Assembly: GCF_013408525.1 (NCBI RefSeq)
Contig: NZ_JACBZM010000001.1
Span: forward strand, 1,550,001-1,614,000
DNA: 64,000 bases
Reading direction: 5' to 3'
DNA from: Nocardioides aromaticivorans
GTDB taxonomy: Bacteria; Actinomycetota; Actinomycetes; Propionibacteriales; Nocardioidaceae
Shown here: positions 53,288 to 61,919 of the stretch, piece after piece
Layout of the letters: each line of letters opens with the position of its first letter
How positions within the stretch are numbered: position 1 is the first letter of the stretch
Made by a program: the position numbers and the translations under genes
The notes under the pieces: generated by a model
Told to the model about the DNA's origin: nothing
The model's database searches: none
What the model saw: only the letters and a program-made list of their open reading frames with translations

Positions 53288-53888
53288 TCAGCCCGTGCAC
53301 GTTGCCGATGTCGACGCCGCCCTCGCGGTAGGCGCGGGCGGCACGGGAGAGGTGCTCGCGCACGGTGACCTCGCTGATGCCCAGCTGGCGGGCGACGAGG
53401 CGGTAGGGGAGGCCGGTACTGACGGCCCGGAGGATCTCGATCTGCCGCTCGGACAGGCGGGTCGCCAGGGAGGCGTCGGTGAGCAGCGCGGCGGCGACCT
53501 GGCCGGAGCAGGCGAGCTCCCCGGCGAGGGCGTCGCGGATCGACTGCGCGATCCGCTCGGCGGGGTCGACCTTGAGCACGAGACCGGCGGCGCCGGCGGC
53601 GATCGCACGGCGGACCGGGACCGGCTTCTCCTCGGCGGTGAACAGCAGCACCACGATCCCGAGCGCGGTCAGCCGGGCCACGGCCTCCTCGGCCGGCGGC
53701 TGCTCGGGCATGTGCAGGTCGAGCAGCACCACGTCGAGGCCGTCGGGCGCCGCCTCGAGCAGCGCGTCGACCGAGTCGGCGATCGCGACCAGGTGGAGGT
53801 CGGGCGCCGTCTGCGTGAGGGCAGCACCGACCCCGGCAAGCACCACCGGGTGGTTGTCGATCGCGCCGACCCTGATGAACGGCCCCAT
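53250..53888 (-). CDS. NarL/FixJ-family response regulator
   Basis: A 212-residue regulator. Receiver domain about 4-120 with acidic IDNHP, phosphorylation site in VVLLDLHMPEQP (Asp near residue 54) and the switch Lys in GLVLKVDPAER. The LuxR-type HTH (about 143-200) reads LSERQIEILRAVSTGLP and ISEVTVREHLSRAARAY. ATG 53888 follows CATACT by 6 nt, so it is probably leaderless. Its last 38 bp overlap the 3' end of the histidine kinase gene on the other strand. They likely form one system with independently controlled promoters. Confidence 0.9.
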   Translation of the reverse strand: MGPFIRVGAIDNHPVVLAGVGAALTQTAPDLHLVAIADSVDALLEAAPDGLDVVLLDLHMPEQPPAEEAVARLTALGIVVLLFTAEEKPVPVRRAIAAGAAGLVLKVDPAERIAQSIRDALAGELACSGQVAAALLTDASLATRLSERQIEILRAVSTGLPYRLVARQLGISEVTVREHLSRAARAYREGGVDIGNVHGLISRARAEGHLDE

Positions 53889-53953
53889 GGGGACAGTATG
53901 GGGACGTCCAGGGCCCGATCCGGGCGGAATTCCCAGATCTGTCATCGTCCCGG

Positions 53954-54117
53954 CCGGGAGCGGGCTGAACCGGCCCGTCGTCGCGAGCGGCGTGAGGCGC
54001 GTCCGATGGCAAGGCGCCGGCGCGAACGCATGCTGGACGCACGTGGAGGGTCGGCAACGCAGCCAGCGGGCGCGCATCGCGCCGCGCAGCAGGCGGGACG
54101 GTTCAGCCCGCTCCCGG
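53954..54117. repeat. 19-bp perfect inverted repeat bounding a 164-bp segment
   Basis: 53954-53972 (CCGGGAGCGGGCTGAACCG) and its exact complement at 54099-54117, with 126 bp between. It lies between the response-regulator promoter and the MMPL gene 3' end. Could be a small fold-back element or two related regulatory sites; no transposase or target duplication is evident. Confidence 0.7.
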
Positions 54118-54141
54118 GGCCCGTGGGTGGACGGGCCCCGG
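54114..54141 (-). terminator. terminator hairpin after the MMPL gene
   Basis: A 10-bp stem CCGGGGCCCG/CGGGCCCCGG with an 8-nt loop, 25 bp beyond the MMPL stop; it shares its first bases with the 19-bp inverted repeat. Confidence 0.7.
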
Positions 54142-54165
54142 CCGGAGTCCGGGTGACCGGGCAGG

Positions 54166-56322
54166 TCAGACGCCGGCGGGCACCTTCGCGGGCTCGGCCG
54201 CCGGGTCGTCGTACTCCTCGCGGAAGCCGTGGCGCTCCCACCAGCGGGCCATCGGGGCGGGCGCCCACCAGTTCCAACGGCCCAGCAGCTTCATCGTCGC
54301 CGGCACGAGCAGGGCCCGCACGACCGTGGCGTCGACGAGGATCGCGACCAGCATCCCGAGGCCGAGCATCTTCATGAAGACGACGCCACTGAGGCTGAAC
54401 GCCCCGATCACGACGGCCAGCAGGAGGGCCGCGCTGGTGATGATCCGGCCGGTCTTCTGCACGCCGGTCTGGACGGCGCGGTCGTTGTCGCCGGTGGCGT
54501 CCCACTGCTCGCGGACGCGCGAGAGCAGGAAGACCTCGTAGTCCATCGAGAGGCCGAAGAGCACGGCCAGCATGACGATCGGGTTGGTCAGGTCGAGGAA
54601 GCCCTGCGGCGTGAACCCGAGCAGGTCGGCGAGGTGCCCGTCGCTGAAGATCCAGGTGACCACGCCGAAGGACGCGGTGATCGAGAAGGCGTTCATCAGC
54701 ACGGCCTTGAGGGGCAGCACCACCGAGCCGAAGGCGAGGAAGAGCAGCACCAGCATCACGCTGATCACGATCAGGCCCATCAGCGGCAGGTGGTCGCCGA
54801 CGGACTCGGCCAGGTCGACGGTGTCCGCGGTCAGGCCGCCGACGAGCGCCTCCGAGCCGGCCGGGCTGTCGACGGCCCGCAGGTCGCGGACCACCTGCTG
54901 CGACTGCTCGGTCTGGCTGTTGCCCCGCCACGCGACCCGCAGCAGCGTGGTGTCGCCCTCGACCTCCACGGGACGGACGTCGACGACCCCGGGCACCGCG
55001 CCCAGCTCCTTCGTGTACGACGCCAGGCCGGCCTCGTCCGCGCCGGTCACCAGCACGTTGGCGGTGGAGCGCTCGGCCCCGAACTCGGAGTTGAGCCGCT
55101 CCGCGGCCATGTGCGAAGGGGTGTCGTCGGGCAGGACGCGGTAGTCGACGCTGCCCCACTTCACGCCGAGGAACGGCGAGGCGACGACGAGCAGCACGGC
55201 GACCACGCCGACGGCCACGAGGACCGGGCGGCGCATGACCGCGGCGGCGAGCCGGGCCCACGCGCCGTGGTCGGTCTCGACGGCCGCACTGCGCTGCAGG
55301 AACGGGATCCGGCCGGCGTCGATGCGGGTGCCGAGCAGGGCCAGCGCGGCCGGGAGGACGGTGAGGGCGGCGACCATCGCGATCAGGACCGCCGCGATGC
55401 CGCCGTACCCGATGGACTTGAGGAAGGTCTGCGGGAAGACGAGCAGCGAGCTCATCGCCGCGGCCACGGTGAGCGCCGAGAAGGCGACGGTGCGACCCGC
55501 GGTCGCCATCGTGCGCACGAGCGCCTGGCGGGTGTCACCCGGGGTGCGGGCGATCTCCTCGCGGAAGCGGGAGACCACGAAGAGCGCGTAGTCGATCGCG
55601 AGGCCCAGCCCCAGCAGGGTGATGATGTTGGGCGCGAAGATCGAGACGTCGACCACCTCGTTGAGGCCGGCGATCGTCGCCCGGGCGCCGAGCACCGCGA
55701 CCGCGCCGACCAGCAGCGGCATCAGGGCCGCGACCACGCTGCGGAAGATGATCAGCGACAGCAGCAGCACGATCGGCATCGAGACGAGCTCGGCGCGCAG
55801 CAGGTCGGACTTGGTCTCCTCGTTGACGTCGCTGTAGACGGCGTACGGCCCGGCGAAGGCCACGTCGAGCGAGCTGGTCTCCACGACCGGCCGCAGCTCG
55901 TCGTAGGAGTCGATGAAGTCGTTCTGGGTCTCTCCGGCCAGGGACACGTAGACGGCGGTGGCGTGCCGGTCCTTGCTGACCATGGCGGGGTCCTCGACGT
56001 CGTACCAGGTGAGCACGGAGACGACGGTGTCGGCGGGGATGGCGTCGACGGTCCGCTCCACCTCCCTCTCGAAGCCGGGGTCGCCGACCGTCGCGTCGTC
56101 GCTGGAGAAGAGGATGATCGCGTCGATCGAGCGGTTGCCGAAGGTGTCCCGCTCGAGCGAGAGCTCGCGCGAGGACTCCGTGCCGGGGTCGTCGAAGCCG
56201 CCGGCCGAGAGCTTGTCCTCCAGGCCGATGCCGGCGATCGCGGCGGCGGCCGTGATGCCGAGCCCGACCAGCAGGACGACGACCGCCCGTCGTACCACCA
56301 GGGCGCCCCATCGCTCGATCAT
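54166..56322 (-). CDS. MMPL-family RND transporter
   Basis: A 718-residue RND transporter with 12 predicted membrane helices in two repeats, each with a large external loop. Helix 4-5 segments contain GLGLAIDYALFVVSRFREE and AVLFGLSMDYEVFLLSRVREQ, where the Asp-Tyr pairs are the proton-relay residues of MMPL/MmpL3-like proteins. It may export lipids or drugs. ATG 56322 has GGAGGAG upstream. It is divergent from a TetR regulator with an operator-like region between. Confidence 0.92.
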   Translation of the reverse strand: MIERWGALVVRRAVVVLLVGLGITAAAAIAGIGLEDKLSAGGFDDPGTESSRELSLERDTFGNRSIDAIILFSSDDATVGDPGFEREVERTVDAIPADTVVSVLTWYDVEDPAMVSKDRHATAVYVSLAGETQNDFIDSYDELRPVVETSSLDVAFAGPYAVYSDVNEETKSDLLRAELVSMPIVLLLSLIIFRSVVAALMPLLVGAVAVLGARATIAGLNEVVDVSIFAPNIITLLGLGLAIDYALFVVSRFREEIARTPGDTRQALVRTMATAGRTVAFSALTVAAAMSSLLVFPQTFLKSIGYGGIAAVLIAMVAALTVLPAALALLGTRIDAGRIPFLQRSAAVETDHGAWARLAAAVMRRPVLVAVGVVAVLLVVASPFLGVKWGSVDYRVLPDDTPSHMAAERLNSEFGAERSTANVLVTGADEAGLASYTKELGAVPGVVDVRPVEVEGDTTLLRVAWRGNSQTEQSQQVVRDLRAVDSPAGSEALVGGLTADTVDLAESVGDHLPLMGLIVISVMLVLLFLAFGSVVLPLKAVLMNAFSITASFGVVTWIFSDGHLADLLGFTPQGFLDLTNPIVMLAVLFGLSMDYEVFLLSRVREQWDATGDNDRAVQTGVQKTGRIITSAALLLAVVIGAFSLSGVVFMKMLGLGMLVAILVDATVVRALLVPATMKLLGRWNWWAPAPMARWWERHGFREEYDDPAAEPAKVPAGV

Positions 56323-56372
56323 GACGTCTCCTCCGGGTTCGGCCCGAGTGCCAGTGAAACTGCGTCAGTTTC

Positions 56373-56403
56373 GTTAACGCCGTTAACCGTAAACGGTGTA
56401 AAC
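56373..56403. promoter_or_regulatory. operator-like palindromes between the MMPL and TetR genes
   Basis: Two GTTAAC sites (56373-56378 and 56382-56387) and ACCGTAAACGGT (56386-56397) form overlapping palindromes in an unusually AT-rich stretch. They lie 50-70 bp from both divergent starts, as expected for a TetR operator over the two promoters. Confidence 0.7.
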
Positions 56404-56444
56404 TCGCCGCGTCAAGTGCTCTCCCCCACCACCCGAGGAGTCCT

Positions 56445-57206
56445 GTGGGCCAGTTGCGCGCGCCCGTCACCCGCCGCGAGAAGCAGCGCGAGGCGACGTA
56501 CGACGAGATCGTGGCCGTCTCCGCCCAGCTGCTCGCCGAGGGCGCCGACCTGTCCCTGCGCGCGGTCGCGGGGCGGATGGGGATGACCGCCCCGGCGCTC
56601 TACCGCTATGTCGCGAACTACCAGCAGCTCGTCGACCTGGTCGCCTTCGAGCTCGACAAGGCGGCGACCGCGGAGTGGGCCGCGGCCGCCGAGCGCTTCA
56701 CCGAGGACGACCCGGCCGCCCGGCTGGCGGTGGCGTGCGTGCGCTTCCGGAACTGGGCGCTCAGCAAGCCCCGCGAGTTCGCGCTGGTCTTCGCGAACCC
56801 CATCGCCGAGGCCGACAGCCAGCGCCGCGAACTGCTCACCGTCTCGACGTCGGGGCACTTCTTCACCGACCTGCTCTGGCAGATCTGGGAGCAGCGACGC
56901 TTCCCGTTCCCGTCGCTCGACGAGCTCGACCCGGTCATCCGCGACGCCGTCCTCGACCCGCTCATCCCGGCCCGGGCGGAGCACATCCCGGCCGAGGACC
57001 GCGGCCTGCTCTGGATCTACATGCGCTCGTGGTCGGCGCTCTACGGCGTGGTCACCCTCGAGTCCACCGGCCACTGCGACCCCCGGGTGATCGAGTCCGG
57101 CCAGCTCTTCCGTGCCACCGTGCTCGACTGGCTCGAGCCGCTCGGCCTCGGCGACGACCGGGAGCGGCTGGCCGCGATCATGGACGAGGAGCTCGCCCGG
57201 CGCTGA
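56445..57206 (+). CDS. TetR-family transcriptional regulator
   Basis: A 253-residue regulator. The N-terminal HTH is TYDEIVAVSAQLLAEGAD then LRAVAGRMGMTAPALYRYV (about residues 18-60). A large C-terminal domain of the WHG type follows (ALSKPREFALVFANP near residue 108). GTG 56445 has AGGAG upstream. It probably represses the divergent MMPL transporter and itself through the palindromes at 56373-56403. Length is greater than typical 200-residue TetR members but usual for this subgroup. Confidence 0.9.
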   Translation: MGQLRAPVTRREKQREATYDEIVAVSAQLLAEGADLSLRAVAGRMGMTAPALYRYVANYQQLVDLVAFELDKAATAEWAAAAERFTEDDPAARLAVACVRFRNWALSKPREFALVFANPIAEADSQRRELLTVSTSGHFFTDLLWQIWEQRRFPFPSLDELDPVIRDAVLDPLIPARAEHIPAEDRGLLWIYMRSWSALYGVVTLESTGHCDPRVIESGQLFRATVLDWLEPLGLGDDRERLAAIMDEELARR

Positions 57207-57221
57207 CCGCCGGAAACGACG

Positions 57222-57250
57222 CGACCCGGCGCGTCGTACGCGCCGGGTCG
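57222..57250. terminator. bidirectional terminator hairpin
   Basis: A perfect 13-bp stem CGACCCGGCGCGT/ACGCGCCGGGTCG with a 3-nt loop lies between convergent tetR and lipoprotein genes. Confidence 0.85.
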
Positions 57251-57270
57251 GGTCGGTGGAGCGGGTCGGG

Positions 57271-58023
57271 TCAGTTGAGCTTGGCCAGGTCGAAGATCTC
57301 GCCGGCCGCGGGCTTCTCGACCTCGAGCGGCTCGTCGAAGCGGCTGAAGCCCATCGCGCCCTCCTCGGGGACGTCGAAGCGCACGAAGTAGTGCGGGTCC
57401 TCGGCCGCGACGTAGGCCGTGCCCTGGTTGCCGTCGTCGGAGGTGAAGGCGATGGTGACGGTCTCCTTGCCGGAGACGTCCTGCGTTCCGGTCACCTTGG
57501 AGTCGTCGCCGGCGATGTCGTCGGAGTTGAGGTCGGACAGCAGCTCGTCGAGGTCGCAGAGCTCGGCGAAGCCCTCGGGGTCCGAGGAGTCGGTCGTCCA
57601 CTTGTCGCCGATCAGGCCGGTGATCACCGACGCCTGCTCGCCGCCCTGGCTCTTCCAGAACGCGTCGTCGGCCTTGAAGTAGGAGACGCCCTCGACGGCG
57701 ATGATGTCCATCGAGCCGACGCCCTCGATCTGCATGGTGCCCTCACAGTCGCCACCGCGGCTGACGGTGACGTCCATCAGGATCTTCTGGCCCTCGTCGT
57801 CGACGATGTTGCCGGCGAGGTGGACGGTCTCGAGGGCCTTCATCGCCGCCTCGACGTCCTCGCCGATCTGGTCGACGGGGGTGTCCTCGTAGTTCGAGGT
57901 CTGGCTCGACTCGCTCGACTTGTCGTCGCCGGCGGAGTCGGAACCCTTGCTGTCGTCGTCGCCGCAGGCGGCGAGTCCGAGGGCGAGGAGGGGCAGCAGT
58001 GCGATCGAGAGTGCAGGGCGCAT
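57271..58023 (-). CDS. lipoprotein paralogous to the Ser/Thr kinase sensor domain
   Basis: A 250-residue lipoprotein: signal peptide with lipobox LGLAACGDDD (Cys near residue 20), a Ser/Asp-rich linker, then about 190 residues sharing many positions with the external domain of the kinase at 48860: GDCEGTM/GDCRGTM, DDAFWKSQ/DRAFWNAS, LIGDKW/VIGDKW, CDLDELL/CDLDEFL, VEKPAAGEIF/IEKPADGDVF. The fold is probably LolA/LppX-like, which binds lipids in mycobacterial relatives, but this is inference. ATG 58023 follows TACCGT by 6 nt (leaderless). It could capture the same ligand that the kinase senses. Confidence 0.85.
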   Translation of the reverse strand: MRPALSIALLPLLALGLAACGDDDSKGSDSAGDDKSSESSQTSNYEDTPVDQIGEDVEAAMKALETVHLAGNIVDDEGQKILMDVTVSRGGDCEGTMQIEGVGSMDIIAVEGVSYFKADDAFWKSQGGEQASVITGLIGDKWTTDSSDPEGFAELCDLDELLSDLNSDDIAGDDSKVTGTQDVSGKETVTIAFTSDDGNQGTAYVAAEDPHYFVRFDVPEEGAMGFSRFDEPLEVEKPAAGEIFDLAKLN

Positions 58024-58061
58024 GGCGAAACGGTAGCCGCTGCGGCGCCTGCGACCGGTGA

Positions 58062-58754
58062 TCAGGTCCAGAGGACCTCGCGCGTCCAGGCGGGCACGAG
58101 GTCGCCGGCGCGGCCGTGCCGGGCCTCGTGGAAGAAGTGGGTGCCCTCGCTGGGCTCCAGGTTGAGCTCGAGGGTACGGGCGCCGTGGCGGCGCGCGTGC
58201 TGCACGAAACCGGCAGCCGGGTAGACCGCCCCCGACGTACCGATCGAGACGAACATGGTGGCGTCGGTCAGCGCGTCGGTGATGCGGTCCATCTCGTAGG
58301 GCACCTCGCCGAACCACACCACGTCCGGCCGCAGGTCGTGCACCCCGCAGCCGGGGCAGGCGGGCTCGTCGAGCAGGGTGCCCGTCCACGGCGAGGCGAC
58401 CCCGCAGGAGCGGCACAGCGCCTTGAGCAGCTCGCCGTGCATGTGCACCACCCGCGTCGACCCGGCCCGCTCGTGCAGGTCGTCGATGTTCTGGGTGACG
58501 ACGAGCAGCGCGTCGCCCATCGTCTCCTCGAGCTCGGCCAGTGCGCGGTGCGCGGCATTCGGCTCGACCGTCGCCAGCGCGGCCCGGCGCTCGTCGTAGA
58601 AGCGCTGCACGGTCGCCCGGTCGCGCTCGAAGCCCTCCGGCGTCGCGACGTCCTCGACGTGGTGGCCCTCCCACAGCCCGTCGGCGTCGCGGAAGGTCGG
58701 CACCCCGCTCTCGGCGGAGATGCCGGCACCGGTCAGGACGACGATCTGGGGCAC
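58062..58754 (-). CDS. cobB: NAD-dependent protein deacylase (sirtuin)
   Basis: A 230-residue Sir2 protein removing acyl groups from lysines with NAD+. Motifs are VVLTGAGISAESGVPTFRDAD, TQNIDDLHERAG, the catalytic His in VVHMHGELL, and a zinc tetrad CRSC...CPGC. The FYDERR segment near residue 52 supplies Tyr and Arg, the marks of SIRT5-like desuccinylases. GTG 58754 follows TAGCCT by 6 nt, a leaderless arrangement. Nearest neighbours are a lipoprotein and a thioesterase and give no substrate clue. Confidence 0.92.
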   Translation of the reverse strand: MPQIVVLTGAGISAESGVPTFRDADGLWEGHHVEDVATPEGFERDRATVQRFYDERRAALATVEPNAAHRALAELEETMGDALLVVTQNIDDLHERAGSTRVVHMHGELLKALCRSCGVASPWTGTLLDEPACPGCGVHDLRPDVVWFGEVPYEMDRITDALTDATMFVSIGTSGAVYPAAGFVQHARRHGARTLELNLEPSEGTHFFHEARHGRAGDLVPAWTREVLWT

Positions 58755-58811
58755 GACCGGAGGCTACCCGTCGTACCCGTGACGGGCGTCACCCGTCCCA
58801 CCCCCGCCCGC

Positions 58812-58972
58812 CGACTTGCCACTCTTACCGGCCGAGTTGCCACTTCGGCCGATCGAGTTGTCACTTCGGTGGATCGAGTTCCCGAGGCTGCGGACGTGCG
58901 CGCAACTCGACTCGGATCTTCGGCCAGTCGACCCAGAAAAGTGGCAAGTCGCCGGCGAAACGGGGCAAGTCG
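58812..58972. repeat. two opposed arrays of four 21-bp units
   Basis: On the plus strand units beginning CGACTTG/CGAGTT start at 58812, 58833, 58854 and 58875. On the minus strand units beginning CGACTTG/CGACTGG/CGAGTTG start at 58972, 58951, 58930 and 58909. Spacing is exactly 21 bp in both. The best units share CGASTTGCCACTT; copies nearer the centre (about 58892) are more diverged. The block fills the gap between the sirtuin and thioesterase genes, which are both on the minus strand. Confidence 0.9.
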
Positions 58973-58976
58973 ACGG

Positions 58977-59432
58977 TCAGTGGAAGATGCGGCTGGTGAC
59001 GGAGGCGGTGGCGACGAGGGTGTGGTCGGCGTCGTGGACCGCGACCTGGGTGTGGGTGCCGGTGCGGGTGCGGTGCACGACCTTCGCGGTCGCGACGAGG
59101 TCGGAGCCGGCGACGGCGAGATAGGCGACGTCGAGGTGGGTGGTCGCGCCGCCGGTCGCTGCGTCGGCGGAGGTGAGGCCGGACGCCGAGGCCGACGCCC
59201 CGGCGACGTCGACGAGGGTCGCGACGACGCCGCCGTGGAGTACGCCGGGGACCGTGGTCAGGTCGTCGCGGAAGCGCAGTCCCAGGCGGACCTCGTCGAC
59301 GCCCGCGTCGAGGACGGTGATGCCGACGTGCCGGGCGATCGGCGACGCCGCGAGCACGCCCTCGATCCACTGCCGGGCGAGGGGGTCGAGCGGGTCGAGC
59401 CGGCCGGGCTGATCGGTCGTGACGGCGGACAT
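58977..59432 (-). CDS. PaaI-type hotdog-fold thioesterase
   Basis: A 151-residue acyl-CoA thioesterase-like protein. The hotdog core contains PGVLHGGVVATLVDVAGASA near residue 63, where HGG and the following Asp are the catalytic region of the PaaI/4HBT family, and TTHLDVAYLAVAGSDLVA near residue 97. It should hydrolyse an acyl- or aryl-CoA in the cytoplasm. ATG 59432 has GAGGAGG upstream. It follows the EF-Tu terminator, so it has its own promoter. Confidence 0.88.
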   Translation of the reverse strand: MSAVTTDQPGRLDPLDPLARQWIEGVLAASPIARHVGITVLDAGVDEVRLGLRFRDDLTTVPGVLHGGVVATLVDVAGASASASGLTSADAATGGATTHLDVAYLAVAGSDLVATAKVVHRTRTGTHTQVAVHDADHTLVATASVTSRIFH

Positions 59433-59517
59433 GGGGCCTCCTCGGGGCGGGCTGGCGGGGTGAGTCTCCGAGGGTGGCCGACCGGGCGTCGTACCGTCGA
59501 TGACGTGGGAGGTCATG

Positions 59518-59556
59518 GCTGCGCCCGGCACGCATCTCGTGCGTGCCGGGCGCAGC
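59518..59556 (-). terminator. terminator hairpin after the tuf paralogue
   Basis: A perfect 17-bp stem (59518-59534 with 59540-59556) and 5-nt TCTCG loop begin 11 bp after the tuf stop. Confidence 0.88.
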
Positions 59557-59566
59557 ACCTCGTGGG

Positions 59567-60757
<1,191 letters not shown>

Positions 60758-60834
60758 GGTGGTGCTTTCTGTGAGTGATGCGTCGGCAGGACGTCGTGGC
60801 GCGGCGGCATGCCAGGGCCGCGCGCCCGGGACCG

Positions 60835-60883
60835 GGAGGAGACGACCCTCCTCCTTCGGTCCCGCTGGGGCGGGAGGAGGGTC
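60835..60883 (-). promoter_or_regulatory. candidate attenuator upstream of tuf, alternative hairpins
   Basis: GACCCTCCTCC and GGAGGAGGGTC (60873-60883 and 60844-60854) pair over 11 bp on the minus-strand RNA. GGAGGA can instead pair with TCCTCC at 60835-60840. The 5' arm begins within the stop codon of the small ORF at 60882-60980. No T-tract follows. Confidence 0.5.
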
Positions 60884-60980
60884 AGCGTCGCGCGCCGGCC
60901 AGCTTCACGTTCGCGGCGTCGGCGCACGGCGCAACAGCCGACAGGACGACTGTCGGGAGTGCGGTGCGGGCGGCGAACAT
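60882..60980 (-). CDS. candidate 32-residue leader peptide of the tuf unit
   Basis: ATG at 60980 follows TACCGT by 7 nt, the same leaderless spacing seen in many genes here. The product starts [10 protein letters not shown], has one Cys and ends NVKLAGARR. Its TGA falls at the edge of an 11-bp hairpin. Short length and small size make chance possible; the placement between a promoter-like box and a hairpin, about 125 bp before tuf, suggests translation-dependent control. No homologous family is recognised. Confidence 0.4.
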   Translation of the reverse strand: MFAARTALPTVVLSAVAPCADAANVKLAGARR

Positions 60981-61110
60981 GCGGGTCACGGTAGGCAACA
61001 ACGCGGGCGGGTGCCACTGGATTCCCGAGCGGTACGGCGGCGGACGCCGACCGACCGCGCACCGTCGACGGTGCGCGGCCGGTGGCCCGGGAGCCGGTCC
61101 GGAGGACGGC

Positions 61111-61830
61111 TCAGTGGATCGTGTCGGTCGCGTTCTTGTTGGTGACCGCGACGTCGAAGTTGTCGACGTCCACGTCGTCGCGGTGGGCGGCGTCGTGCTC
61201 GATGACGTCCTTGACCGCGAACTTGTCCTTGCCCTGGCCGCCGACGAGGTGGTCGTAGGCCGGGGTGACCTCGTGCGACTCGAGGGTGTCGTCGCCGTAC
61301 TGGCCCTCGAGCCAGTCGACGCCCTCGTAGCCGTTCAGGTAGTCGTTGCCGTCGCCGCCGTAGAGGTCGTCCGACCCGTCGGCCACGTTCGCGCCGGCGT
61401 AGCTGATGAGGACGTCATTGCCCTCCTCGCCGCGGAGCACGTCGTCGCCGGCGCCGCCGTTGACGGTGTCGTTGTCGAAGCCGCCCATGACGAAGTCGTT
61501 GCCGGAGTCACCGAAGACCTGGTCGGCGCCGCTGCCGGTGTAGAGGTCGTCGTTGCCGGTGCCGCCGTAGACGGTGTCGGCGCCGGTGCCGGAGAGGACC
61601 TCGTCATCACCGCCGAGGGCGTAGATGGTGTCGTTGCCGGAGGTGCCGATGATCTTGTCGGCGCAGCCGGTGCCGTAGGTCGTCACGCCGGGCTTGGCGA
61701 AGACGAGGTTCGGCTCCGAGCCGCAGGTCCCGGCGTGGGCGGCGGTCGAGGTGGCGGCGAGGCCGGCGAAGGCGGCGGCGCCGGCGAGGGCGAGCTTGGC
61801 GGCGATCTGGATGCGGGTGGAGCTGGTCAT
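61111..61830 (-). CDS. secreted RTX-type calcium-binding repeat protein
   Basis: A 239-residue exported protein. A Sec signal ends near STAAHAGTC (residue about 34). Residues about 60-200 hold roughly 8-9 GGxGxD-type nonapeptide repeats (SGNDTIYALGGDDEVL, GGTGNDDLY, GGAGDDVLRGEEGNDVL), which form a calcium-bound beta-roll. There is no protease, lipase or adhesin domain, so the repeat roll is most of the protein. Export by Sec rather than type I is implied by the signal. ATG 61830 was chosen for the signal. Function unknown; a structural or surface role is plausible. Confidence 0.85.
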   Translation of the reverse strand: MTSSTRIQIAAKLALAGAAAFAGLAATSTAAHAGTCGSEPNLVFAKPGVTTYGTGCADKIIGTSGNDTIYALGGDDEVLSGTGADTVYGGTGNDDLYTGSGADQVFGDSGNDFVMGGFDNDTVNGGAGDDVLRGEEGNDVLISYAGANVADGSDDLYGGDGNDYLNGYEGVDWLEGQYGDDTLESHEVTPAYDHLVGGQGKDKFAVKDVIEHDAAHRDDVDVDNFDVAVTNKNATDTIH

Positions 61831-61852
61831 GGCAGTGGTCCTTGCGTGAGGT

Positions 61853-61908
61853 GGTCGGCGCCGGGCGGGTGCCGGGCTCACGGGTAGGAGCGCCGCACGG
61901 CGCCGACC
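61853..61908 (-). terminator. hairpin after the FAD oxidoreductase gene
   Basis: GGTCGGCGCCG (61853-61863) and CGGCGCCGACC (61898-61908) pair over 11 bp with a 34-nt loop, 11 bp after the oxidoreductase stop. Confidence 0.6.
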
Positions 61909-61919
61909 TTGCAAGAAAC

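Noticed and set aside
53942..54165. C-terminal extension or extra gene between the response regulator and MMPL genes
   Set aside because: Open frames here are Arg/Ala/Pro-rich with no motif, and the segment holds an inverted repeat and a terminator hairpin.
60758..61110. tRNA gene or known riboswitch upstream of tuf
   Set aside because: No cloverleaf, TTCGA-type T-loop or recognisable riboswitch core was found. Only the small ORF and hairpins stand out.
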